Part shown: in pieces, positions 7,582 to 16,289 of the stretch | How positions within the stretch are numbered: the stretch's first letter is position 1 | Layout: every line of letters begins with the position of its first letter | DNA from: HLUCCA09 sp038757905 | GTDB taxonomy: Bacteria; Pseudomonadota; Alphaproteobacteria; Rhodobacterales; Rhodobacteraceae | Length of the DNA stretch: 39,681 nucleotides | Reading direction: 5' to 3' | NCBI GenBank assembly: GCA_038757905.1 | Contig: JBCDGG010000023.1 | Span: forward strand, 1 to 39,681 | The notes under the pieces: generated by a model | What the model saw: only the letters and a program-made list of their open reading frames with translations | The model's database searches: none | Told to the model about the DNA's origin: nothing | Translations under genes and position numbers: made by a program

Positions 7582-8198
7582 CGCGGCCGCTCCGTGTCGG
7601 TCTCACCGGGTCGATCGGGATGGGCAAGAGCACGGCGGCCCGGATGTTTGCGGAACATGGCCTGCCCGTCTGGGATGCGGATGCCGCGGTGCATCGGCTT
7701 TATGCCCCGGGCGGGGCCGGAGCCGCCGCCCTATCGTCGGTGGCTCCGAGTGCGGTCTCTGCCGACAGCGGAGTGGACCGCGCCGCACTCAAAACCCTGA
7801 TCGCCGAAGATCCGGGCCTGCTCGCCCAGGTCGAGGCCGTCATTCACCCGCTTGTCGCAGAAGACAGGAACCGCTTCATCGATGCGGCCAAGGCGCGCGC
7901 GGTGATTCTCGATATTCCGCTGCTCTTCGAAACCGGCGCCGAGGCCCAGATGGATCTGACCCTCGTCGTGTCGACGGATGAGGAGCGGCAGAAAGCCCGT
8001 GTCATGGCCCGGCCGGGGATGACGGAGGCGCATTTTCACCGTATTCTGGCGAACCAGATGCCCGACGCGGAGAAGCACAAGCGCGCCGATCTGATCATTC
8101 TGTCCGATACCATGGACACGGCGCGGCGGGACGTGGCACAGGCAGTTGGTCATATAGAAACGCTTTGGAATCAAAAAGATGCGGGAAATCGTCCTTGA
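7578..8198 (+). CDS. coaE: Dephospho-CoA kinase
   Basis: Last step of coenzyme A synthesis, phosphorylating the ribose 3'-OH of dephospho-CoA. The 206-residue protein starts at GTG (7578) overlapping the aroE stop. It carries Walker A GSIGMGKST (11-19), D-A-D in V-W-D-A-D-A-A-V-H-R-L-Y, and the lid/ATP region R-Q-K-A-R-V-M-A-R-P-G-M-T. Its 3' end overlaps the start of dnaQ by 20 bases. Confidence 0.95.
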   Translation: MTRPLRVGLTGSIGMGKSTAARMFAEHGLPVWDADAAVHRLYAPGGAGAAALSSVAPSAVSADSGVDRAALKTLIAEDPGLLAQVEAVIHPLVAEDRNRFIDAAKARAVILDIPLLFETGAEAQMDLTLVVSTDEERQKARVMARPGMTEAHFHRILANQMPDAEKHKRADLIILSDTMDTARRDVAQAVGHIETLWNQKDAGNRP

Positions 8199-8883
8199 TA
8201 CCGAGACGACCGGGCTGGAGCCTGCTGAGGGCCATCGCATTGTCGAGATCGGTGGCGTTGAGCTGCTGAATCACGTGCCCACGGGCCGGACGTATCACCA
8301 ATACATCAACCCCAAACGCGATATGCCGACGGAAGCGTTCAACGTCCATGGCATCAGCGAGGAGTTTCTGGCCGACAAGCCGCCCTTTGAAGAGATCGCG
8401 CAAGAGTTTCTGAGCTTCGTCGGGCGGGCGAAGCTGGTGATTCACAATGCCCCCTTCGACATGAAGTTTCTGAATGCCGAACTGCGCTGGGCGGGACTGC
8501 GCACGCTTCCGAACGACCAAGCGCTCGATACGTTGACCATGGCGCGGCGGCGGTTTCCGGGGTCGCCGGGATCGCTGGATGCCTTGTGCCGCCGGTTCGA
8601 GATCGACAACTCGCGCAGGACCTACCATGGCGCGCTGCTCGATTCAGAAATTCTCGCTGAGGTCTATCTCGAATTGATCGGCGGCCGTCAGCCGGGCCTC
8701 ACCCTATCGACGGAGCCGCAAGACGCCAGCGCCGGGCCCGGCACGACCGATACGGCTTCCTGGCGTCCGGGCCCTCGTCCACGGCCACTGGAATCCAGAG
8801 TGTCGGAGGGTGAGCGCGCGGCCCATGCCGCCATGGTCGACGGCCTGGGAGAAGGGGCGCTCTGGCGCAAATACGACGCTTGA
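8179..8883 (+). CDS. dnaQ: DNA polymerase III epsilon subunit (3'-5' exonuclease)
   Basis: Proofreading exonuclease of the replicative polymerase. The 234-residue protein has all three Exo motifs of the DEDDh class: Asp7/Glu9 in V-L-D-T-E-T-T-G, Asp94 in H-N-A-P-F-D-M-K-F, and His150/Asp155 in Y-H-G-A-L-L-D-S. Residues after about 175 form a low-complexity Pro/Gly/Ala linker and a short helix, as in epsilon subunits that bind the polymerase through the C-terminus. The start lies inside the coaE end. The gene converges on secB with a 3-base gap. Confidence 0.95.
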   Translation: MREIVLDTETTGLEPAEGHRIVEIGGVELLNHVPTGRTYHQYINPKRDMPTEAFNVHGISEEFLADKPPFEEIAQEFLSFVGRAKLVIHNAPFDMKFLNAELRWAGLRTLPNDQALDTLTMARRRFPGSPGSLDALCRRFEIDNSRRTYHGALLDSEILAEVYLELIGGRQPGLTLSTEPQDASAGPGTTDTASWRPGPRPRPLESRVSEGERAAHAAMVDGLGEGALWRKYDA

Positions 8884-8886
8884 GCG

Positions 8887-9417
8887 TCAGGCGTCGGCGC
8901 TCTGTGCCGCACCGCTCTGTTGGGCCTGGGCGCGCTTGGTCAGCTCAGCCCGGTAGAGCTGCAGGAAGTCGATCGTTTCCAGGTTGAGCGGGGGGAACCC
9001 GCCATCGCGCGTCACATCCGACACGATGCGGCGGATGAAGGGGAACAACATGCGCGGGCATTCGATCATCAGATAGGGATGAAGCTGCTGCTCGGTCAGG
9101 TTCGTCACCTGGAAGACGCCGCCGTATTCCAGCTCCATCAGGAAGAGCGATGCGTCGTCGCTCTTGTTGCGGGAGTCGATCACGAACTTGACGATCACCT
9201 CGTAATGATCCTCGGCCGGGCGCTTCTTGGCGTCCAGGTTCACCTGCACCTTCACATCGGGCTGGATCTCGCCCTGCATCCCCTTCTGGGCCACCACGTT
9301 CTCGAACGAAAGATCGCGAATGTACTGCCCGACGACCTTCATCACGGGTTGGATGGGTTGGGCGGCAGCGCTGTTCCCGGACGGGGCTTGCGGGGCGTCG
9401 GTGGGCGTATCGGACAT
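8887..9417 (-). CDS. secB: Protein-export chaperone SecB
   Basis: Cytoplasmic tetrameric chaperone that keeps preproteins unfolded and hands them to SecA. The 176-residue product has the SecB fold segments Y-I-R-D-L-S-F-E-N, L-E-L-E-Y-G-G-V-F-Q-V-T, L-M-I-E-C-P-R-M-L-F-P-F-I-R and G-G-F-P-P-L-N-L. The ATG at 9417 has GAGGAGG at 5 bases; the longer frame to 9555 is not family-like. An Ala/Pro/Gln-rich N-terminal tail of about 25 residues precedes the core, common in alphaproteobacteria. Confidence 0.96.
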   Translation of the reverse strand: MSDTPTDAPQAPSGNSAAAQPIQPVMKVVGQYIRDLSFENVVAQKGMQGEIQPDVKVQVNLDAKKRPAEDHYEVIVKFVIDSRNKSDDASLFLMELEYGGVFQVTNLTEQQLHPYLMIECPRMLFPFIRRIVSDVTRDGGFPPLNLETIDFLQLYRAELTKRAQAQQSGAAQSADA

Positions 9418-9511
9418 CGGGTCCTCCTCGAATGGGTGTCCAAGCGTTGCCCGCGGCCATATCAAAGTACGCGGACGGGTCAAACCCTTCGCGCAACTGT
9501 CCATGATTTGC

Positions 9512-10063
9512 TCAGTATTCGGTCCAGCCTGAAGGTTTGCGCGATTTTGCGCCACTTTGACCCGAAGCGGGGCCGTCGTTCCGGGGCGGTTCGCCCGCGG
9601 CTTTGGTCACATCCCTGTAATCCCCGTCGATGACGTCCGACGGATGGCGCGGCGCACCGGTTCGGTTGGCGTGCGTCGGCCCGCGCGCGAAGCCCGCGGT
9701 ATGAACCGTGGTTTGGGAAAGGACGCGGGCACGGATCCACCGAAATGCGACCTCGCGGATCGCCGGCACCAGAAGAAGAAAGCCGACCGTGTCGGTGAAG
9801 AAGCCGGGTGTCAGCAGAAGAGCGCCGGAAAACAGGATCATAGCCCCGTGGGCCAGCGGCTCTGTCGGGTCATTCAACCTCTCGAGCGATCCCTGGATCT
9901 GGCGCAGAACGTCACGCCCCTGCCGGCGCACCAACCAGGTTCCGAGGATCGCCGTCAGCACGACAATGAGCAGAATCCACCCGAGATCGAGTACAGAGCC
10001 CAACTGAACGAAAAGCGCGATCTCGATCAGGGGAACGCCAATGAACAGGGCAAGGAGCAGCAT
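9512..10063 (-). CDS. fxsA: FxsA family membrane protein
   Basis: FxsA (YtxA) is a small cytoplasmic-membrane protein; overproduction in E. coli relieves F exclusion of phage T7, but its normal role is unknown. The 183-residue product has hydrophobic segments at about residues 2-40 (two) and 75-105, with the family stretch G-A-L-L-L-T-P-G-F-F-T-D-T-V-G-F-L-L-L-V-P in the latter. The C-terminal third is polar and low in complexity. The ATG at 10063 has AGAGG at 5 bases; a GTG at 10078 is less likely. Diverges from the Tim44-domain gene across about 200 bases. Confidence 0.88.
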   Translation of the reverse strand: MLLLALFIGVPLIEIALFVQLGSVLDLGWILLIVVLTAILGTWLVRRQGRDVLRQIQGSLERLNDPTEPLAHGAMILFSGALLLTPGFFTDTVGFLLLVPAIREVAFRWIRARVLSQTTVHTAGFARGPTHANRTGAPRHPSDVIDGDYRDVTKAAGEPPRNDGPASGQSGAKSRKPSGWTEY

Positions 10064-10262
10064 CGTATCCTCTCGCACTTATCCGCAGACCGTTCAAATC
10101 GCGGTATCACGCCGTCGCAACCGCTCTCCTGCAGGTGGACTTGATACGGCCCCCCGCTTACATAGGTGCGGTGCGGGGGTGATGGAAGTTGTCGTTCGTT
10201 AGGACCCACCGCATACCGTACCTGCTTGCGCACCGTTGCGCTGCTCGCCAAGAGAGGATGCC

Positions 10263-10931
10263 ATGAGCTCCGCCGTCATTCAGCTGCTGGTCCTGGCCGG
10301 CATTGCAATCTTCCTTATCCTGCGGCTGCGTTCTGTTCTTGGCAGCCGGGAGGGGTTTGAAAAGCCTCCGCTTCCGATGGGTGGCGGTGGAGACACCGCG
10401 CGCAGCCCGCGGCGCGACTTCGAGGTGATCGACGGGGGCGTCGACCGCGACATCACCGATCACGTGGACGATGGCACGGAAGCCGCCAAAGCGCTCGCCG
10501 CCATGAAGATGGCCGAGCCAGGCTTTCATGTGGGCGAGTTTCTTCAGGGTGCGCGGGGCGCTTACGAGATGATTCTCATGGCGTTCGAGCAGGGCGACAT
10601 GGAGAGCGTTCAGGCGTTCATCTCCGACGACGTGTATGAAACCTTCGCAGAGGTCATCAAGGCGCGCGACGAGCAGGGCCTTTCGATCGAAGCCAGCTTC
10701 GTCGGCGTGCGCGAGGTTTCACTTACTGAGGCGACATTCGACCGCGACACGCAGACGGGCGATGTGACGGTGCGCTTCGTCGGTGAACTAACCTCGGTGG
10801 TGCGCAATGCCGAGGGTGAGATCGTCGAAGGCGACCCCAACGCCATCAAACGGCAGAAGGATGTCTGGACCTTCTCGCGCGTGATGGGCACCGGCGATCC
10901 CAACTGGCAGCTTGTCGCCACCGGCGAGTGA
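10263..10931 (+). CDS. Tim44/TimA domain membrane-anchored protein
   Basis: The 222-residue protein has one N-terminal membrane anchor (about 4-20), a polar linker, and a C-terminal Tim44-like domain (about 85-222) with F-L-Q-G-A-R-G-A-Y-E-M-I-L-M-A-F-E and D-V-W-T-F-S-R near the end. In mitochondria this domain is part of the presequence import motor; bacterial versions are called TimA and their role is not settled. Start at 10263 follows AGAGGATG. It is followed after 6 bases by the mltA-like gene, and in alphaproteobacteria this gene, mltA and smr commonly occur together near secB. Confidence 0.88.
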   Translation: MSSAVIQLLVLAGIAIFLILRLRSVLGSREGFEKPPLPMGGGGDTARSPRRDFEVIDGGVDRDITDHVDDGTEAAKALAAMKMAEPGFHVGEFLQGARGAYEMILMAFEQGDMESVQAFISDDVYETFAEVIKARDEQGLSIEASFVGVREVSLTEATFDRDTQTGDVTVRFVGELTSVVRNAEGEIVEGDPNAIKRQKDVWTFSRVMGTGDPNWQLVATGE

Positions 10932-10937
10932 GGCTCC

Positions 10938-11951
10938 ATGCCCGCGGGGGCAGCACAGGGAACAGACGCTGCTCATGGGCTGCCCAGCGCCACCCGAACC
11001 GTTCTGAGCTTCGACGACTTGTCTGACTGGCCGGCCGACGATCACGCGCGTGCACTCGATGTCTTCCGCGGCACTTTGGCCGCTCTGGAGAGCCCCGCAT
11101 GGCAGGCTCTGTCGGACGCGGCGGCACGCGTCGAGGTGAGCCGGGCGCGGGCCTTCTTCGAACACTGGTTCGAACCCACGCTGATCGGCGATCCCTCCGA
11201 CGCCCTCATCACCGGCTATTTCGAGCCGGAGCTGCGTGCCTCCCGCATCCGTACCACCCGGTACCCCGTGCCGCTCTACGCTCCACCCGCGGAACTCTCC
11301 GCGTCGGACCGTTGGGCTTCGCGTGCCGAGATTGAAGACCAGAACCTTCTGGCGGGCCGAGGGCTAGAGATCGCCTGGGTCGAATCCGAACTGGACCGGT
11401 TCTTCCTGCAGGTGCAGGGGTCCGGGCGCTTGCGCTTCGCGGAGGGCGGCGACCTCCGGCTGGGATATGACGGTAAGAATGGCCATCCGTATCGCTCCGT
11501 TGGCAAGGAGCTCGTCCGCCGCGGGGTTGTCCCGGAGAGCGAGATCACGGCCGATGACATTCGCCGGGTATACACGGCGGACCCGGAGGCCGGGCGGCGA
11601 CTGCTCCAGCACAACCCGTCCTTCGTCTTCTTTCGGGTGCTGCCGAATCTTTCCCCGGACGAAGGGCCGCTGGGCACCCTTGGCCACCCGGTCACGGCCG
11701 GGCGCACCCTCGCCGTCGACCCCGAGTTCATCCCGCTCGGTGCGCCGGTTTGGGTCGAGACGGACGGCGCCCGCCCGATGCGCAGGCTGTTGGTTGCCCA
11801 GGACACGGGCAGCGCCATCACCGGCCCCCAGCGGGCCGACGTGTTTATCGGTACAGGAGACGCCGCGGGCGGCATCGCGGGGGCGATGCGAGATCCGGGG
11901 CGGATCATTACCCTGTTGCCCAAGGGCGCCCCGGCAAGGGTGCCCCTCTGA
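10938..11951 (+). CDS. mltA: MltA-type lytic murein transglycosylase, no evident signal peptide
   Basis: MltA enzymes cleave the MurNAc-GlcNAc bond of peptidoglycan and leave 1,6-anhydroMurNAc. Seen: the MltA domain from about residue 75 (F-E-H-W-F-E-P, L-I-T-G-Y-F-E-P-E-L, F-F-L-Q-V-Q-G-S-G) and a C-terminal 3D domain with Q-D-T-G (Asp289), R-A-D-V-F (Asp301) and G-T-G-D-A-A-G (Asp308), the region of the catalytic Asp. Odd point: the N-terminus is M-P-A-G-A-A-Q-G-T-D with no hydrophobic stretch and no lipobox, and an in-frame stop at 10929-10931 rules out an upstream extension. A periplasmic enzyme should be exported. Only 6 bases separate it from the preceding gene, and smr follows after 1 base. 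Confidence 0.9.
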   Translation: MPAGAAQGTDAAHGLPSATRTVLSFDDLSDWPADDHARALDVFRGTLAALESPAWQALSDAAARVEVSRARAFFEHWFEPTLIGDPSDALITGYFEPELRASRIRTTRYPVPLYAPPAELSASDRWASRAEIEDQNLLAGRGLEIAWVESELDRFFLQVQGSGRLRFAEGGDLRLGYDGKNGHPYRSVGKELVRRGVVPESEITADDIRRVYTADPEAGRRLLQHNPSFVFFRVLPNLSPDEGPLGTLGHPVTAGRTLAVDPEFIPLGAPVWVETDGARPMRRLLVAQDTGSAITGPQRADVFIGTGDAAGGIAGAMRDPGRIITLLPKGAPARVPL

Positions 11952-11952
11952 G

Positions 11953-12561
11953 ATGTCGAAGCGACGCCCGGGGAGCTTGTCCGACGACGATCTCGAGATC
12001 TGGCGAAAGGTCGCGCGAACGGCCACGCCACTAGACGGGCGGCCCGCGCCATACCCTGCGCCGACGCCCGCCCAACCCCAAGCGGCCGCTGTCAACGGAG
12101 TGGGACAACCTGAGCCGCGTTCCGCGCCGTTCAGGATCGGCTCTGCGGCTACCCCGACGGACAAGGGCCACGACCTCGGGCCGACGATCGAGCGGGGGCT
12201 GGCCTCCATGCCGTTGCGCATGGACAAGAAGGCTTTCGGGCGGCTGAAACGTGGAAAACTGCGCCCGGAACGCAAGCTCGACCTGCACGGGATGACGTTG
12301 GCCCAGGCGCATCCCGAGCTGATCCGCTTCATACGAAGCGCCCATGCGGACGGATGCCGCCTCGTCATCGTGGTGACCGGAAAGGGACGGTCCGGGCGAG
12401 ATGAGGGCGGCCCGATTCCAACCCCCCGCGGCGTGCTGCGCCAACAGGTGCCCGGCTGGTTGCATGCCCCGGCTCTACGGCCCTTCATTCTGCAGGTGAC
12501 GGATGCCCATGTGCGCCACGGCGGTACGGGCGCGTACTACGTCTACCTCGCCCGCGGATAG
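11953..12561 (+). CDS. Smr/MutS2-domain protein
   Basis: The 202-residue protein has a disordered N-terminal half and a C-terminal Smr domain (about 110-200) with L-D-L-H-G-M-T and V-V-T-G-K-G, the two conserved Smr motifs. Smr domains are nucleases acting on nicked DNA or on RNA at stalled ribosomes; the substrate of this stand-alone form is not known. It starts one base after the mltA stop. Its 3' end overlaps the convergent MFS gene by 19 bases. Confidence 0.9.
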   Translation: MSKRRPGSLSDDDLEIWRKVARTATPLDGRPAPYPAPTPAQPQAAAVNGVGQPEPRSAPFRIGSAATPTDKGHDLGPTIERGLASMPLRMDKKAFGRLKRGKLRPERKLDLHGMTLAQAHPELIRFIRSAHADGCRLVIVVTGKGRSGRDEGGPIPTPRGVLRQQVPGWLHAPALRPFILQVTDAHVRHGGTGAYYVYLARG

Positions 12562-13790
12562 CTCAGCGCGCGGGCGGCGCGGGCCGTGGCAAACGCGGTG
12601 AGCGCGGACGCCGCCGCAAACCACCCGGCAATCCCGATCAACTGCGTGTCGAACGAGACCCCACGATCGATCAGCACACCGGTGAGGATCGGCCCGATGG
12701 CGGTGCCGAACACCATGACCGCCGCCGCCATGGCCTTGACCGCTCCGATGTGCTGCGTGCCGTAGAACTCTGCCCAGAACGCCGCCGACAGGGTGTGATT
12801 GGCGCCGACCGTCAGCGCCATCATCGCCATGCCCAGCGCAACCCCCGCCGCGCCACCGTCCACCGCCAGAATGGCGAAGGCCGCGACCATCGGAAGCTGG
12901 CACAGCGGCATCAGGGGCGCGGTTCCGTAGCGGTCGATCAGAAAGCCGGACAGCAGCATCATCGCGATGGCGCCGGCGGTATAGAGCGGGAACAGCGAGA
13001 CAAGCGTCAGGTGGCTGAGGGCCTTCGTCTCGGCGAAGTGGACCTGATGGAAGAAGAACGCCGTCGAGAAGGCGGCGGGCCCGATGACGAAGGGCACCAT
13101 CGCCCAGAACAGCCAGTGCCGCAAAACCTCGGTGCGGGACCAATGGCGCGCCTCCATTCCGGCCGAGAACGCCCCCGAAGCGGCCGCGCTGGGCGTACGT
13201 TCCATCGACAGGAGGCGTCCGAGAACGGGAATCGCCAGAAGCACCAAGAGGGCGGCCAGCACCCACAGCCATTGCCAGGCGACGAGTGCCATGAGGGCGA
13301 CGAACGCCACCGGAAGAACCGCCTCGCCAATCGCGAAGCCGAGCGACGCCACCGACAGCGCCCTGCCCCGCGTGGCGACGAACCAGCGGGCCATGGCCAC
13401 GGTGGCAATGTGGCTCGCCATCCCCTGGCCGAAGAAGCGCAGCGCGAAGATCAGCGGCACAAGCACCCAGGCCGTCGGAGCCAACGCCATGCCGAGACAG
13501 GCCAGCGCCAGCGCCGGCAGGACCACGAGGCACAGGCTGCGCACCCGCATGACGTCGGTCAACTGGCCGGCCCAGAGCATGACCAGGGCGGACATGAACG
13601 TACCGGCGGCGTAAAGCGTGCCCCACGCCCCGTGCGACAGGCCGAAGGCGGCCCGGATCTCGCCGGAGAAGATGGAGATGAAGAAGGTCTGACCGAAGGA
13701 TGACAGAAAGGTCAGCAGCGCGCCCGCGCTGAGAAACGCGGCATTCTCTCGAATGAAGTCCAGCGATCGGGGAGAAGCACGCACCGTCAT
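12543..13790 (-). CDS. Major facilitator superfamily transporter
   Basis: 415 residues with about 12 hydrophobic helices and the MFS layout. The loop 2-3 signature is present in degenerate form (A-G-Q-L-T-D-V-M-R-V-R), with a second-half copy (S-G-F-L-I-D-R-Y-G-T-A). It resembles bacterial proton-coupled organic-anion or drug transporters; no substrate can be named. A GGAGGAGG lies 11 bases upstream of the chosen ATG at 13790. Between them sits an out-of-frame ATG with a three-codon reading frame whose stop overlaps the real start (see findings). The gene stands alone on this strand. Confidence 0.85.
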   Translation of the reverse strand: MTVRASPRSLDFIRENAAFLSAGALLTFLSSFGQTFFISIFSGEIRAAFGLSHGAWGTLYAAGTFMSALVMLWAGQLTDVMRVRSLCLVVLPALALACLGMALAPTAWVLVPLIFALRFFGQGMASHIATVAMARWFVATRGRALSVASLGFAIGEAVLPVAFVALMALVAWQWLWVLAALLVLLAIPVLGRLLSMERTPSAAASGAFSAGMEARHWSRTEVLRHWLFWAMVPFVIGPAAFSTAFFFHQVHFAETKALSHLTLVSLFPLYTAGAIAMMLLSGFLIDRYGTAPLMPLCQLPMVAAFAILAVDGGAAGVALGMAMMALTVGANHTLSAAFWAEFYGTQHIGAVKAMAAAVMVFGTAIGPILTGVLIDRGVSFDTQLIGIAGWFAAASALTAFATARAARALSYPRAR

Positions 13791-13905
13791 GGGCCCATGC
13801 GCCTCCTCCGGTCGAGAAGTGTCAAGCGTCGTCAGACGCTGTGGTACGGGATCCAGCCCGTCGGCATACGGAGGAGGGTCCCCCTGGCTGCGCGCAAACG
13901 CCCGG

Positions 13906-15213
13906 TCAGAGCACGTATCGGCTGAGGTCGCTGGACTTCGCTAGCTCGCCGAGGTTGCTCTCCACCAGGGCGGCGTCGATCTTCACCATCTCGCCGGCGC
14001 GGTCGGGCGCGGTGAACGACAGTTCCTCGAACACCCGTTCCATCACCGTATAGAGCCGCCGTGCGCCGATATTCTCGACCGATGCGTTCACCTCGGCCGC
14101 GATTCGTGCAAGCGCCGCGATCCCGTCATCCGTGAACTCCACGGTAACCTCCTCGGTGCCCATGAGCGCGGTGTACTGGCGGGTCAGCGCGTTGTCCGTC
14201 TCGGTCAGGATGCGCACGAAATCCTCTTCCGTCAGGGCCCGCAGCTCCACCCGGATCGGCAGACGCCCCTGAAGTTCCGGCAGCAGATCCGAGGGTTTGG
14301 CGATGTGAAACGCCCCCGATGCGATGAACAGGATATGGTCGGTCTTGACCGGCCCGTGCTTGGTGCTGACGGTCGTGCCTTCGATCAGCGGCAAGAGATC
14401 GCGCTGCACCCCTTCGCGGCTGACCTCTCCGCCCCGCGCGTCGGATCGGGTGGCGACCTTGTCGATCTCGTCGAGGAAGACGATACCGTTCTGCTCCACC
14501 GCGGTCAGCGCCGCCGTCTTGACCTGCTCATCGTCCAAAAGCTTGTCCGCCTCCTCGGCGATCAGCACCTCATAGCTGTCGGCCACGCGCATCTTCTTGC
14601 GCGTCGTGCGCCCGCCGAAGGCCTTGCCGAAGATGTCGCCCAGGTTCATACCCCCCATTCCGGCGCCGGGCTGCCCCGGGATCTCGAGCATCGGCATCTG
14701 GGGGGGCGCGTCGGCCACCTCCAGCTCGACCTCGTAATCGTCCAACTCGCCGCGCTTGAGCTTCCCGCGGAACATTTCGCGGGTCTGTTCGCGCGCATCG
14801 GTCCCGGCGATGGCTTCGATCACGCGGTCCTCGGCCTGGGCGTGGGCGCGGGCTTTCACATCCTCGCGCATATGCTCGCGTGTCATGGCGATCGCGCTGT
14901 CCATCAGATCGCGGATAATCTGCTCGACGTCGCGGCCGACATAGCCCACCTCGGTGAACTTCGTCGCTTCGACCTTGATGAAGGGCGCCCGCGCGAGCTT
15001 GGCCAGGCGGCGCGAGATCTCGGTCTTGCCGACGCCGGTCGGCCCGATCATCAGGATGTTCTTGGGATACACCTCTTCGCGCAGGTCGTCGGTCAGTTGG
15101 CGCCGCCGCCAGCGGGAGCGGAGCGCCACCGCGACAGCACGCTTGGCATCCTTCTGGCCGATGATGAAACGGTCCAGCTCCGAGACGATCTCGCGCGGGG
15201 TCAGGTCTGTCAT
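13906..15213 (-). CDS. hslU: HslU, ATPase subunit of the HslUV protease
   Basis: AAA+ unfoldase that feeds substrates into HslV. The 435-residue product has Walker A GPTGVGKT (57-64), the GYVGRD pore loop, Walker B I-V-F-L-D-E-I-D-K, a variable I domain (about 110-230, with a Gly/Met-rich stretch), sensor residues G-R-L-P-I-R, and the C-terminal D-L-S-R-Y-V-L tail that docks into HslV. The start overlaps the upstream membrane-protein gene by four bases. Order hslV - membrane protein - hslU is unusual because hslV and hslU are normally adjacent. Confidence 0.97.
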   Translation of the reverse strand: MTDLTPREIVSELDRFIIGQKDAKRAVAVALRSRWRRRQLTDDLREEVYPKNILMIGPTGVGKTEISRRLAKLARAPFIKVEATKFTEVGYVGRDVEQIIRDLMDSAIAMTREHMREDVKARAHAQAEDRVIEAIAGTDAREQTREMFRGKLKRGELDDYEVELEVADAPPQMPMLEIPGQPGAGMGGMNLGDIFGKAFGGRTTRKKMRVADSYEVLIAEEADKLLDDEQVKTAALTAVEQNGIVFLDEIDKVATRSDARGGEVSREGVQRDLLPLIEGTTVSTKHGPVKTDHILFIASGAFHIAKPSDLLPELQGRLPIRVELRALTEEDFVRILTETDNALTRQYTALMGTEEVTVEFTDDGIAALARIAAEVNASVENIGARRLYTVMERVFEELSFTAPDRAGEMVKIDAALVESNLGELAKSSDLSRYVL

Positions 15214-16289
15214 GGCGTTGCGCCTTTATCGAGGAGGGTCCAGGGGGGCAGGCGCGTCTTGCCGGGGAACATGGGCAGCCCCTGCATCAGGGCGCTCCGG
15301 AGGCGTTCCCAGAACGCGCCGAGGAGCACCAGGCCGAAGCCCAGAAGCAGGACCGCGAAGGTGGCGTTTCCTTCCAGGACGACGAACGACAGCGCCACGA
15401 CGTAACCGACCCCGGCCACCAGGAAGGACCGCCGGTCGATCACCACGGCAAAGAGCGCCATCAGCGCCAGAAACACGGCCAGGATCAGCTGCGCCACCGG
15501 GCTGCCATCGGTGAAAAGCGTCAGGGCCACGGTGTTCACGATGGCGGGCGCGGCGATGACATGCAGCCAGAACCCTGTCTGCGCGCGCCGCGTCACGCGG
15601 TGCGGATCCGACATGTCGAAGCCGAGCGCCACGGCGAGGCCGAGCGCGCCCAGAACGATGGTCAGCCAGGCAAAGGGCCCATCGGCGCTAAGCAGAAAGA
15701 TCTCGCGCGGCTCCGGCACCGCGGCGCCGGTCAGAACCAGGGCGGCGCCCGCCGTGGCGAACACGCCCAGCGCCACGAGCGCCATCGAAAACGGAATGCG
15801 GAACGCCGCATACCAGCCGAGCAGCGCAAAGGTCGCCACCGCGCCCGTGGCGACCGCACGCTCCTGAAAGTTCAGCCCGAACTGCCAGCTGAGGCTCGAT
15901 CCGAGCTGAAGCGCCGCCAGACCGAACATCACGGTCAACGCGATGGAGGGCGCCACCATGCGCCGCTTCAGGGTGAAGTACACGGCCAGACCGGCCGAGA
16001 CGGCCATGGTGATCCCGGCGTAGAAGGCGAAGCTGGCCGAGAGCGGCGCCAGCGTGGCGAGCGTCGTTGCGCCGGTGATGCCGATCCAGCCCGCATAGAG
16101 GATGACCAGCCCGACGACGATGAAGATCTCGTTGAACCCGCGAAAGAGCTCGAACGGTTCGTCCAGCCCGCCGGTACGGTCCCGCACGCCCTGGCGTTCC
16201 TCCGACAGCGCCAGGACAGAGGCCGCCTGCGCCTCAGAGATCATGCCGGCGGCGACCGCGGCGCGCAGATCGTCGCGCGACAGGCTCAT
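15210..16289 (-). CDS. Polytopic membrane protein between hslV and hslU (DUF2157-like)
   Basis: 359 residues. The first 50 are soluble and helical (L-R-A-A-V-A-A-G-M-I-S-E-A-Q-A-A-S-V-L), resembling the N-terminal end of DUF2157 proteins; the rest has about nine or ten hydrophobic helices. No catalytic motif is recognised. Start and stop both overlap neighbours by four bases (hslV upstream, hslU downstream), so it is translated within the hslVU operon. The arrangement suggests, but does not prove, a link to proteolysis or envelope stress. The family assignment is tentative. Confidence 0.8.
   Translation of the reverse strand: MSLSRDDLRAAVAAGMISEAQAASVLALSEERQGVRDRTGGLDEPFELFRGFNEIFIVVGLVILYAGWIGITGATTLATLAPLSASFAFYAGITMAVSAGLAVYFTLKRRMVAPSIALTVMFGLAALQLGSSLSWQFGLNFQERAVATGAVATFALLGWYAAFRIPFSMALVALGVFATAGAALVLTGAAVPEPREIFLLSADGPFAWLTIVLGALGLAVALGFDMSDPHRVTRRAQTGFWLHVIAAPAIVNTVALTLFTDGSPVAQLILAVFLALMALFAVVIDRRSFLVAGVGYVVALSFVVLEGNATFAVLLLGFGLVLLGAFWERLRSALMQGLPMFPGKTRLPPWTLLDKGATP

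Noticed and set aside
10079..10087. 8/9 DnaA box (TTATCCGCA) upstream of fxsA
   Set aside because: It is isolated. Single 8/9 matches are expected several times by chance in 40 kb, and there is no clustering or AT-rich element here.
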